Assembly: GCA_036723975.1 (NCBI GenBank)
Contig: DAIMGJ010000012.1
Span: 1-64,000 of the forward strand
DNA from: JAILEN01 sp036723975
Lineage (GTDB): Bacteria; Bacillota; Clostridia; Lachnospirales; Lachnospiraceae
Length of the DNA stretch: 64,000 nt
Direction of reading: 5' to 3'
In this document: positions 26,438 to 33,674 of the stretch, one piece after another
Numbering within the stretch: position 1 is the first letter of the stretch
Layout of the letters: the number at the start of each line of letters is the position of its first letter
The notes under the pieces: model-generated
What the model saw: the letters and a program-made list of their open reading frames with translations, nothing else
Databases searched by the model: none
What the model was told of the DNA's origin: nothing
Program-made: the position numbers and the translations under genes

Positions 26438-27340
26438 CTAAGCCTCCGAATAAAACCGCTGGTCCTCGTCTTTTAAAATCGCTGTACCGATACCTTTGTT
26501 GGTAAAAATTTCCAAAAGCAAACAATGGGGAATTCGTCCATCCAAAATATGAACACGGGATACTCCGTTTTCAATGGCATTGATGCAATTATTTAACTTC
26601 GGAAGCATGCCGCCTCCAATATACCCATCCGAAATCAAATCATTGGCTTCGGAAACCGTAAGTTCGGAAATTAATGTGGAAGAATCCTTCGGATCTTTGT
26701 ATACTCCCTCAATATCCGTAAGGAATGCCAACTTCTCTGCTCCCATTGCTTCGGCAATGGCACAGGCAGCATCATCCGCATTGATATTAAAGGTTTCAAA
26801 CGCATCATTCATTCCCACAGGACAAACAATCGGTAAGAAATCTCTTTCCAATAAATCCCAAAGGATTTGTGGATTCACTTCCGTAACCTCTCCGACAAAA
26901 CCGATATCCTGTCCATCAGAAAGCTTCTTTTCCACTTTCAAAAGACCTGCATCTTTTCCGGAAATGCCTACCGCATTTACGCCCAAAGACTGAACCATTT
27001 GAACCAGGGATTTGTTCACACGGTTTAAAACCATCTCGGCAACTTCCATGGTTGGTTCGTCCGTTTTACGTAGTCCGTTTACAAATTCAGGCTCCATGCC
27101 TGCCTTTTCTACCCAACGAGAAATTTCTTTTCCTCCACCGTGCACAATAATGGGTTTAAATCCAACGAGCTTTAAAAGGGTTACATCCTGGATAACCTGT
27201 TTTTTTAAATTCTCATCCACCATTGCAGATCCACCGTATTTTACAACGATGACCTTACGGTTAAATCTTTGAATATACGGAAGTGCCTCGATAAGCACTT
27301 CTGCTTTTGCCATGACTTCTTCCATCTGATCGAATGCCAT
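26438..27340 (-). CDS. argB: Acetylglutamate kinase
   Basis: Phosphorylates N-acetylglutamate, the controlled step of arginine synthesis. 300 residues of the amino-acid kinase fold: VVKYGGSAM, IVHGGGKEI, FVNGLRKTD, LTDIEGVY. The ~25-residue N-terminal helix ahead of the kinase core (FDQMEEVMAKAEVLIEALPYIQ) is typical of hexameric, arginine-inhibited enzymes, so feedback inhibition by arginine is likely by family. AAAGGAAG precedes the ATG. Confidence 0.95.
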   Translation of the reverse strand: MAFDQMEEVMAKAEVLIEALPYIQRFNRKVIVVKYGGSAMVDENLKKQVIQDVTLLKLVGFKPIIVHGGGKEISRWVEKAGMEPEFVNGLRKTDEPTMEVAEMVLNRVNKSLVQMVQSLGVNAVGISGKDAGLLKVEKKLSDGQDIGFVGEVTEVNPQILWDLLERDFLPIVCPVGMNDAFETFNINADDAACAIAEAMGAEKLAFLTDIEGVYKDPKDSSTLISELTVSEANDLISDGYIGGGMLPKLNNCINAIENGVSRVHILDGRIPHCLLLEIFTNKGIGTAILKDEDQRFYSEA

Positions 27341-27375
27341 ATCACATCTTCCTTTCGAGTAATCTTTTCTTTTCC

Positions 27376-28659
27376 CTAAACCTGTTCCAAAGCCTGTGCA
27401 ATATCGGCAATTAAATCTTCCTTGTCTTCAAGTCCGCAGCTCATACGCACTAATCCTGCAGGGATTCCAGCTTCCAAAAGCTGCGCATCTGTCATCTGAC
27501 GATGGGTAGAAGTTGCAGGGTTTAAGCAGCAGGTTCTTGCATCTGCCACGTGGGTTTCAATTGCAGCCAGCTTTAGGCCCTTCATAAATTTTTCAGCTGC
27601 GCTTCTTCCGCCTTCCAATTCAAAGGAAACCACACCGCATCCGCCATTTGGCAAATACTTCTGTCCCAATTCATAATACTTATCGCTCTTTAATCCGGAG
27701 TACGTAACCTTCTTTACCTTCGGATGTTGTTCCAAAAATTCCGCAACCGCCTGTCCGTTTTCTACATGGCGGGGCATACGAACATGCAAGGATTCCAATC
27801 CAAGATTTAAGTAAAATGCATGCTGTGGTGACTGAATGGATCCCAAATCACGCATCAGCTGTGCAGTTGCTTTTGTAATAAACGCACCCTCTTTGCCAAA
27901 CTTTTCGGCATAGGTAATTCCGTGGTATGACTCATCCGGTGTACAAAGTCCCGGGTATTTCTCTGCATGTGCCATCCAGTCAAACTTTCCGGAATCAATA
28001 ATTGCGCCACCTACAGCCGCACCATGTCCATCCATATACTTTGTGGTGGAATGAGTCACAATATCCGCCCCCCATTCAATCGGGCGACAGTTTACAGGTG
28101 TCGGGAAAGTATTATCTACTACCAGCGGTACACCGTGTGCGTGTGCCACCTTGGCAAAAAGTTCAATATCCAAAACCGTAAGTGCCGGATTGGCGATGGT
28201 TTCACCAAACATTGCTTTTGTGTTTTCCTTAAATGCTGCATTTAATTCTTCTTCCGTAGCATCCGGTGATACAAAGGTGGCATCAATCCCCATTTTTTTC
28301 ATGGTAACGGAGATTAAGTTAAAGGTTCCGCCGTAAATGGAGGAAGATGCTACGATGTGATCTCCGCACTCGCAAAGATTAAATAATGCAAAAAAGTTTG
28401 CAGCCTGTCCGGATGAAGTAAGCATTGCTGCGCTACCACCCTCCAATTCTGCAAGTTTTGCAGCTACATAGTCATTGGTCGGATTCTGTAATCTGGTATA
28501 AAAATAACCGGAAGCTTCCAAATCAAAAAGTTTTCCCATGTCTTCCGACGTATCATACTTAAACGTGGTTGACTGAACGATTGGAATCTGTCTTGGTTCT
28601 CCGTTTTTTGGTGTGTAGCCACCCTGTACACATTTTGTGTTTACTTTGTAGTTTGACAT
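27376..28659 (-). CDS. metY: O-acetylhomoserine sulfhydrylase (MetY)
   Basis: PLP enzyme joining O-acetylhomoserine and sulfide to give homocysteine. 427 residues, the length of MetY rather than the shorter MetB/MetC. Family features: IPIVQSTTFKYDT, YTRLQNPTN, SSGQAANFFAL, and the PLP lysine in HSTTKYMDGHG. It lies between argJ and argB in the arginine operon, an unexpected place for a methionine gene; spacing on each side is about 30 bases, with no visible terminator or separate promoter. The acetyl-type substrate matches the Glu111 MetA encoded at 36 kb. Confidence 0.93.
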   Translation of the reverse strand: MSNYKVNTKCVQGGYTPKNGEPRQIPIVQSTTFKYDTSEDMGKLFDLEASGYFYTRLQNPTNDYVAAKLAELEGGSAAMLTSSGQAANFFALFNLCECGDHIVASSSIYGGTFNLISVTMKKMGIDATFVSPDATEEELNAAFKENTKAMFGETIANPALTVLDIELFAKVAHAHGVPLVVDNTFPTPVNCRPIEWGADIVTHSTTKYMDGHGAAVGGAIIDSGKFDWMAHAEKYPGLCTPDESYHGITYAEKFGKEGAFITKATAQLMRDLGSIQSPQHAFYLNLGLESLHVRMPRHVENGQAVAEFLEQHPKVKKVTYSGLKSDKYYELGQKYLPNGGCGVVSFELEGGRSAAEKFMKGLKLAAIETHVADARTCCLNPATSTHRQMTDAQLLEAGIPAGLVRMSCGLEDKEDLIADIAQALEQV

Positions 28660-28687
28660 TTCAAGTACTCCTTATTATGTATATATT

Positions 28688-29911
28688 TTAACTTCTGTAA
28701 TCCGCATTAATGGATACATATTCATGTGTCAAATCGCATCCCCAGGCCGTCGCAGAAGCATCTTTTTGGTGCATATCGCAAATCGCCGTTACTTTATCAA
28801 AGCTTAAAATCTTTGTTGCTTCTTCTTCCGAATATCCGGTTGAAACACCGTTTTTCGCAATCTGAAGTTTTCCGCCTTCGCTTTCAAAATACAAATCCAC
28901 TTTTTCCGGATCAAAGGATACGCCGGAATATCCAAGGGCGCAAAGAATACGTCCCCAGTTTGCATCATGTCCGTATATTGCCGCCTTTGTTAAAGAAGAT
29001 GTAACAACAGACTTTGCAAGGATTTTTGCTTCTTCTTTGGAAGCCGCATGCTCCACCTTTACTTCAAAAAGTGCGGTGGCACCTTCCCCGTCTCCCGCCA
29101 TCTTCATGGCAAGCACTTTATTTGCTTCAAAAAGTGCTTTTGCGAAGATTTCATAGTCTTCGTTTTTTTCTGTAATCTTAGGATTATTTGCCAGTCCGGA
29201 TGCCAATACCAGACAAGTGTCGTTTGTGGATGTATCTCCATCCACGGAAATCATATTATAGGTATCTTCTACAACCCAACTTAAAGCATCCTGCAAAAGT
29301 TCCGGTGTAATGCTTACATCCGTAGTCACAAAAGAAAGCATGGTACACATATTCGGATGAATCATCCCACTTCCCTTGCACATGCCACCGATGGTAACTG
29401 TCTTTCCACCGATTTCGACTTCTACTGCAACTTCCTTATTCTTTGTATCCGTCGTCATAATGGCCTTCGAAGCCATCTTTCCAGCCTGTCGATCGGAAGA
29501 AAGCGTCTTTGCCATCATTTCAATACCGTTTTCAATACAATCTATGGGAAGCTGCATTCCAATCACTCCCGTGGAAGCCACCAAAACCTGGTTGGGATCC
29601 ACAGAAAGAACATTTGCACATTTATCCGCGGTTTTTTTGCAATACGATAAGCCTTCCTCTCCGGTACATGCATTTGCAATTCCCGCATTGATTACAACTG
29701 CCTGCGCTTTCTTTTCCTTTGTACAAACGGATTTATCCCATAAAACCGGAGCAGCTTTCACCACGTTTTTGGTAAAAGTACCTGCCACATCACAGGGCAC
29801 CTCGCAAAAAATCATGGCCATATCGTCACGATTCATATATTTTATTTTTGCATTACAATTCGCTGCCGAAAATCCCTTTGCAGAAGTAACGCCGCCATCA
29901 ATGAAATTCAT
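28688..29911 (-). CDS. argJ: Bifunctional ornithine acetyltransferase/N-acetylglutamate synthase ArgJ
   Basis: Transfers acetyl from N-acetylornithine to glutamate, and in many bacteria also acetylates glutamate from acetyl-CoA. 407 residues. The autocleavage site is HPNMCTMLSF, with nucleophile Thr190 preceded by Cys189 where many homologues have Ala. The GGMCKGSGMI loop upstream and the C-terminal LTHEYVSINADYRS are family hallmarks. SD GGAGAG precedes the ATG. The precursor is expected to self-cleave into alpha and beta chains. Confidence 0.95.
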   Translation of the reverse strand: MNFIDGGVTSAKGFSAANCNAKIKYMNRDDMAMIFCEVPCDVAGTFTKNVVKAAPVLWDKSVCTKEKKAQAVVINAGIANACTGEEGLSYCKKTADKCANVLSVDPNQVLVASTGVIGMQLPIDCIENGIEMMAKTLSSDRQAGKMASKAIMTTDTKNKEVAVEVEIGGKTVTIGGMCKGSGMIHPNMCTMLSFVTTDVSITPELLQDALSWVVEDTYNMISVDGDTSTNDTCLVLASGLANNPKITEKNEDYEIFAKALFEANKVLAMKMAGDGEGATALFEVKVEHAASKEEAKILAKSVVTSSLTKAAIYGHDANWGRILCALGYSGVSFDPEKVDLYFESEGGKLQIAKNGVSTGYSEEEATKILSFDKVTAICDMHQKDASATAWGCDLTHEYVSINADYRS

Positions 29912-29920
29912 CTTTCTCTC

Positions 29921-30379
29921 CTAACTGATAAAGTTTGTAATGTTTTCCTCATTGAGAGTAAAGTCATATGTATTTAAATCATCCCGCATACTCCAGCCCT
30001 CTTCGTGCCAGAAAGAATTCCCGATTTGATTTTTCTTAAATGCCACAAGACTCACTTTATTAATCTTTTCCTTTTGTAGGGCCCGCATGCAAAAAATCGC
30101 CATTTCTTTGCCGATTCCATGCCTGCGATACGCTTCTTCCACGCATACATGGTAAAAACAGCCACGCCTGCCGTCATGACCGCAAAGAATGGAGCCCACA
30201 ATTTTGCCATCCGACTCCGCAACCGCAGAGATATTTGGATTTCGGTTTAAGAAGCGAACCACTCCCTCTTTGGAATCATCGATACTTCGTATTCCAAAGC
30301 CGTGAATGGTCATCCAAAGTGCATGTACGCCCTCATAATCCGATTCTGTCATCGGACGAATCCTATATTCAAAGTCCAT
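29921..30379 (-). CDS. GNAT-family N-acetyltransferase (YpeA-like)
   Basis: A 152-residue acetyl-CoA-dependent acetyltransferase. The acetyl-CoA-binding motif is RRHGIGKEM, preceded by the IVGSILCGHDGRRG and FYHVCVEEAYR strands that resemble E. coli YpeA. It is encoded between argC and argJ (15- and 9-base gaps) with GAGG before its ATG, so it is part of the arginine operon. The place suggests an accessory N-acetylglutamate synthase or a relief activity for acetylated intermediates, but the substrate cannot be read from sequence. It lacks the amino-acid-kinase-like domain of classical ArgA. Confidence 0.88.
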   Translation of the reverse strand: MDFEYRIRPMTESDYEGVHALWMTIHGFGIRSIDDSKEGVVRFLNRNPNISAVAESDGKIVGSILCGHDGRRGCFYHVCVEEAYRRHGIGKEMAIFCMRALQKEKINKVSLVAFKKNQIGNSFWHEEGWSMRDDLNTYDFTLNEENITNFIS

Positions 30380-30394
30380 AGCAACCTCTATTTC

Positions 30395-31462
30395 CTATGG
30401 GAACATGGGAACCAAAGAAAGTCCCTCATCCTCATCCAAACCAAACATCAAGTTCATGTTCTGTACCGCCTGACCGGCCGCACCTTTTACTAAGTTATCA
30501 ATGACCCCCATCATGACAACTCGGTGCGTCCGTTCATCTAAGACAAAACCGATATCCATGTAATTAGAACCTTCTACCCATTTTGTCTCCGGCGTTTTCC
30601 CTTCACCCAAAAAGCGAATGAATTTCTCATGGTCGTAGTATTTCTTATATGCATCCGTAATCATGTCTGCTGTAGGATAATCCACATGACCGTCCGAATA
30701 GGTAACCTTATTTAAAGATGCATATTCCGTCGCTAAAATTCCCCGATTCATGGGTACTAAATGGGGAGTAAAGGAAACGGTAAGTTTTTCCTTTGCAGCA
30801 TAGGATAACTGTTCTTCGATTTCCGGTGTGTGCCGATGGGTAGCAACTCCATAGGCTTTGATGCTTTCATTTACTTCGCAAAATAGATTTTGCATCTTCG
30901 CCCCGCGTCCGGCTCCGCTGGTTCCGCTCTTTGCATCAATAATTAAAGTATTTCCGTCAATATAGCCTTCCTTTATTAATGGATAAGCGGTAAGAATCGA
31001 ACATGTTGTAAAGCATCCCGGATTTGCAAGAAGTCTTGTCTTTTTAATCTCTTTTCGATTCACTTCGCAAAGTCCGTAAACGGATTCTTTGATTAAATCA
31101 GGACTTCCATGTTTTATTCCATACCATTTCTCATACACATCCACATCCTTAATACGATAATCCGCAGATAAATCAATTACCTTTACTTTGGATAAAATCT
31201 CCGGCGTAAGAATCGTCGACAAATAACCCTGAGGTGTGGCGGTAAAAATCACATCCACTTTATCTGCCATCACTTCAATATTGTCATCGAGGCATTCATC
31301 TTCCACAAGATCAAACATATTCTGATATACATCTTTGAAACGTTGTCCGACATAGGACTTAGAACCGTACCAAATAATCTTGGCATCTTTATGTTGAAGT
31401 AAGATGCGTACCAGCTCTGCTCCCGCATAGCCCGTAGCACCGATAATTCCGACCTTTATCAT
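30395..31462 (-). CDS. argC: N-acetyl-gamma-glutamyl-phosphate reductase
   Basis: NADPH-dependent reductase, third step of arginine synthesis. The N-terminal Rossmann motif is GIIGATGYAGAELVRIL, and the active-site cysteine is in ANPGCFTT; RHTPEIEEQL and the GTSGAGRG loop follow. 355 residues. The open frame reaches 28 codons further upstream, but the ATG at 31462 has AAAAGGAG ten bases before it and starts directly at the Rossmann fold, so I use it. First gene of argC-GNAT-argJ-metY-argB-argD. Confidence 0.95.
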   Translation of the reverse strand: MIKVGIIGATGYAGAELVRILLQHKDAKIIWYGSKSYVGQRFKDVYQNMFDLVEDECLDDNIEVMADKVDVIFTATPQGYLSTILTPEILSKVKVIDLSADYRIKDVDVYEKWYGIKHGSPDLIKESVYGLCEVNRKEIKKTRLLANPGCFTTCSILTAYPLIKEGYIDGNTLIIDAKSGTSGAGRGAKMQNLFCEVNESIKAYGVATHRHTPEIEEQLSYAAKEKLTVSFTPHLVPMNRGILATEYASLNKVTYSDGHVDYPTADMITDAYKKYYDHEKFIRFLGEGKTPETKWVEGSNYMDIGFVLDERTHRVVMMGVIDNLVKGAAGQAVQNMNLMFGLDEDEGLSLVPMFP

Positions 31463-31504
31463 GTTTTGTAATCTCCTTTTCCTTATGTGTTTCCACACTA
31501 AAAA

Positions 31505-31535
31505 ATTATACTTCATTTGCCTTGTAAAATGTGAA
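31505..31535 (-). promoter_or_regulatory. Promoter of the argC operon
   Basis: On the minus strand: TTCACA (31530-31535), a 19-base spacer and perfect TATAAT (31505-31510). The spacer is long, but the -10 is exact and the -35 is overlapped by an ArgR-like box. Confidence 0.6.
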
Positions 31536-31547
31536 TGAATATTCATT
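31530..31547. promoter_or_regulatory. Putative ArgR box 1
   Basis: TGAAT-GAAT-ATTCA with flanks fits the ARG box pattern (TGAAT, four bases, ATTCA). It overlaps the argC -35 and is part of a perfect 16-bp palindrome (31533-31548). ArgR/AhrC-type repression of the operon by arginine is the natural reading. Confidence 0.7.
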
Positions 31548-31555
31548 CATTATTT

Positions 31556-31573
31556 TATGCATAATTATACATA
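31556..31573. promoter_or_regulatory. Putative ArgR box 2
   Basis: TGCAT-AATT-ATACA, an imperfect ARG box, 26 bases centre-to-centre from box 1 in the argC-argG divergent region. It lies upstream of the argG -35. Confidence 0.55.
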
Positions 31574-31606
31574 TATATACAAAAATCTCAAGTTTTTAAT
31601 TTTATC

Positions 31607-31635
31607 TTGCTATAAATATTCACTTGTTGTATCAT
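31607..31635 (+). promoter_or_regulatory. Promoter of argG
   Basis: TTGCTA (31607-31612), a 17-base spacer and TATCAT (31630-31635), giving a leader of about 48 bases before argG. Confidence 0.6.
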
Positions 31636-31689
31636 AGCCACAGAAAGATTTTACTCACATTTTTAAAATAGGTAAGAAAGGAATGTGTC

Positions 31690-32904
31690 ATGAAGGAAAA
31701 AGTTATACTCGCATACTCAGGTGGTTTGGATACCACCGCAATCATCCCATGGTTAAAGGAGAACTATGACTACGAAGTCATCTGCTGCTGTATCGACTGC
31801 GGACAGGGAGAAGAACTGGATGGTCTTGAAGAAAGAGCAAAATTATCCGGTGCTTCCAAATTATATATTGAAGACATCGTAGACGAGTTCTGTGACGACT
31901 ACATCATGCCATGTGTGCAGGCAGGTGCGGTTTATGAAAACAAATATCTCTTGGGAACCTCTATGGCACGTCCCGGTATTGCAAAGAAACTCGTTGAGGT
32001 AGCTCGTAAAGAAGGAGCTTCTGCCATCTGTCACGGTGCAACAGGAAAAGGAAACGATCAGATTCGTTTTGAACTTGGAATCAAAGCCCTTGCTCCGGAT
32101 TTAAAGATTATCGCTGCATGGCGTGATGACAAATGGAATATGGATTCCCGTGAATCCGAAATCGAATATTGTAAGGCTCACGGCATCAATCTTCCATTCT
32201 CTGCGGATCAGTCTTACAGCCGTGACAGAAACCTTTGGCACATTTCTCACGAAGGCTTGGAGTTGGAAGATCCTGCAAATGAACCAAACTACGATCACTT
32301 ATTAGTCCTTGGTGTTTCTCCGGAAAAGGCGCCGGACGAGGGAGAATACGTAACCATGACCTTTGAAAAAGGTATTCCTACTTCCGTAAACGGGAAAAAA
32401 ATGAAGGTTTCCGATATCATCCGTGAATTAAACCGTTTGGGTGGCAAGCACGGTATCGGAATTGTTGATATTGTAGAAAACCGTGTGGTTGGTATGAAGA
32501 GCCGTGGCGTATATGAAACACCGGGCGGAACCATTCTTATGGAAGCGCACCAGCAATTGGAAGAGCTTGTATTAGACCGTGCGACTATGGAAGTAAAAAA
32601 AGACATGGGTAACAAGATGGCCCAGATCGTATACGAAGGCAAATGGTTTACGCCTCTTCGAGAAGCGGTTCAGGCATTTGTTACATCCACGCAGGAATAT
32701 GTCACCGGCGAAGTAAAGTTTAAACTTTACAAAGGAAATATCATTAAAGCCGGAACGACTTCACCATACTCACTTTACTCGGAATCACTTGCAAGCTTTA
32801 CCACCGGTGATTTGTACGATCACCATGATGCAGAAGGCTTCATTACTCTCTTCGGACTTCCGCTTAAAGTCCGTGCTATGAAATTGGCAGAAAACAATAA
32901 ATAA
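31690..32904 (+). CDS. argG: Argininosuccinate synthase
   Basis: ATP-dependent ligation of citrulline and aspartate. 404 residues. The PP-loop ATP motif is AYSGGLDT at the N-terminus; ATGKGNDQIRFE and the YSRDRNLWHISHEG region are conserved substrate-binding blocks. AGAAAGGA lies seven bases before the ATG. It is divergent from the argC operon with ArgR-like boxes in between. No argH follows; a hairpin repeat element terminates the gene, and tdk is convergent beyond it. Confidence 0.96.
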   Translation: MKEKVILAYSGGLDTTAIIPWLKENYDYEVICCCIDCGQGEELDGLEERAKLSGASKLYIEDIVDEFCDDYIMPCVQAGAVYENKYLLGTSMARPGIAKKLVEVARKEGASAICHGATGKGNDQIRFELGIKALAPDLKIIAAWRDDKWNMDSRESEIEYCKAHGINLPFSADQSYSRDRNLWHISHEGLELEDPANEPNYDHLLVLGVSPEKAPDEGEYVTMTFEKGIPTSVNGKKMKVSDIIRELNRLGGKHGIGIVDIVENRVVGMKSRGVYETPGGTILMEAHQQLEELVLDRATMEVKKDMGNKMAQIVYEGKWFTPLREAVQAFVTSTQEYVTGEVKFKLYKGNIIKAGTTSPYSLYSESLASFTTGDLYDHHDAEGFITLFGLPLKVRAMKLAENNK

Positions 32905-32924
32905 AGAATAATTAAGAATTAAAT

Positions 32925-32993
32925 AAAAAATCTCAAATGATTTCCATCGGGCGCCAAAGAAGCGCGCTACATGGAAACATTTGAGATTTTTTT
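32925..32993. repeat. Hairpin repeat element, copy A (also bidirectional terminator)
   Basis: A 69-base inverted-repeat element between convergent argG and tdk. The outer stem pairs about 22 bases with a single-base bulge at 32940; it starts with an A run and ends with a T run, so it can terminate on both strands. The apex (32948-32970) contains GCGCCAAAGAAGCGC and is shared with two more elements at 52331-52487. Confidence 0.85.
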
Positions 32994-33019
32994 ACTGTTT
33001 TAAAACTCTATCTTACGGA

Positions 33020-33613
33020 TTAGCTTGGATTTAATTCTTTCATGCGTTCTGCGATTCGTTTATTGAAGCACTTTCTGCAAAGAGAAAAATACTTATCGTT
33101 TGCTCCCATTTCAATCTGTGGTCCGTCCACGAAGATTTTTCCGTTTTCATCAAATCTGGCATTCATGGTCGCTTTCTTTCCACAGGAACAAATCGTCTTT
33201 ACCTCTTCAATCGCATCTGCCCAGGCAAGAAGCCAGGTGGAACCCTCAAATAAGTTGCCCTTAAAATCGGTACGAAGTCCGTAACAGATAACAGGAATGT
33301 TATAAACGTCTGCCATCTCGCAGAATTTGTGCACCTGCCCTTTGGTCAAAAACTGTGCCTCGTCTACAATCAAACAATCGATAGACTTCGGATCTTTTTC
33401 CGGATCAAATCTATCAAAAAAAGCCTCCACAGTTTCGCATTCGCCGGAAAGCCCGATTCTTGAACGAATGATGGTATCTCCGTCTCTGTTTTCCAGCGCC
33501 GGCTTTAATAACAGGGCATTTTGATCCCGTTCCTTGTAATTAAACGCAACCATCATTGCGTTTGCAGTTTTCGATGAGCCCATTGCGCCGTATCGAAAAT
33601 ATACTTTTGCCAT
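33020..33613 (-). CDS. tdk: Thymidine kinase
   Basis: Type II thymidine kinase of the nucleotide salvage pathway. 197 residues. P-loop GAMGSSKT near the N-terminus, DEAQFLTKGQV as the Walker B/lasso region, and four zinc cysteines (CSCG and CRKC). The P-loop has Ala in place of the common Pro and Ser in place of Gly, a variation seen among Firmicutes enzymes. A GGAGT site precedes the ATG. Transcribed toward the argG terminator element. Confidence 0.93.
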   Translation of the reverse strand: MAKVYFRYGAMGSSKTANAMMVAFNYKERDQNALLLKPALENRDGDTIIRSRIGLSGECETVEAFFDRFDPEKDPKSIDCLIVDEAQFLTKGQVHKFCEMADVYNIPVICYGLRTDFKGNLFEGSTWLLAWADAIEEVKTICSCGKKATMNARFDENGKIFVDGPQIEMGANDKYFSLCRKCFNKRIAERMKELNPS

Positions 33614-33674
33614 AATACTCTACTCCTCATTCCCTCTTTATCATTTTGTAAGCAAGCTCACTTGCGATATTATA

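Noticed and set aside
29376..29924. Open frame of 182 codons on the plus strand
   Set aside because: Antisense of argJ, with no start signal and no recognisable protein features.
31463..31546. 28-codon upstream extension of argC
   Set aside because: It runs through the argC promoter -10 and the ribosome-binding site; the Rossmann fold begins at the ATG at 31462.
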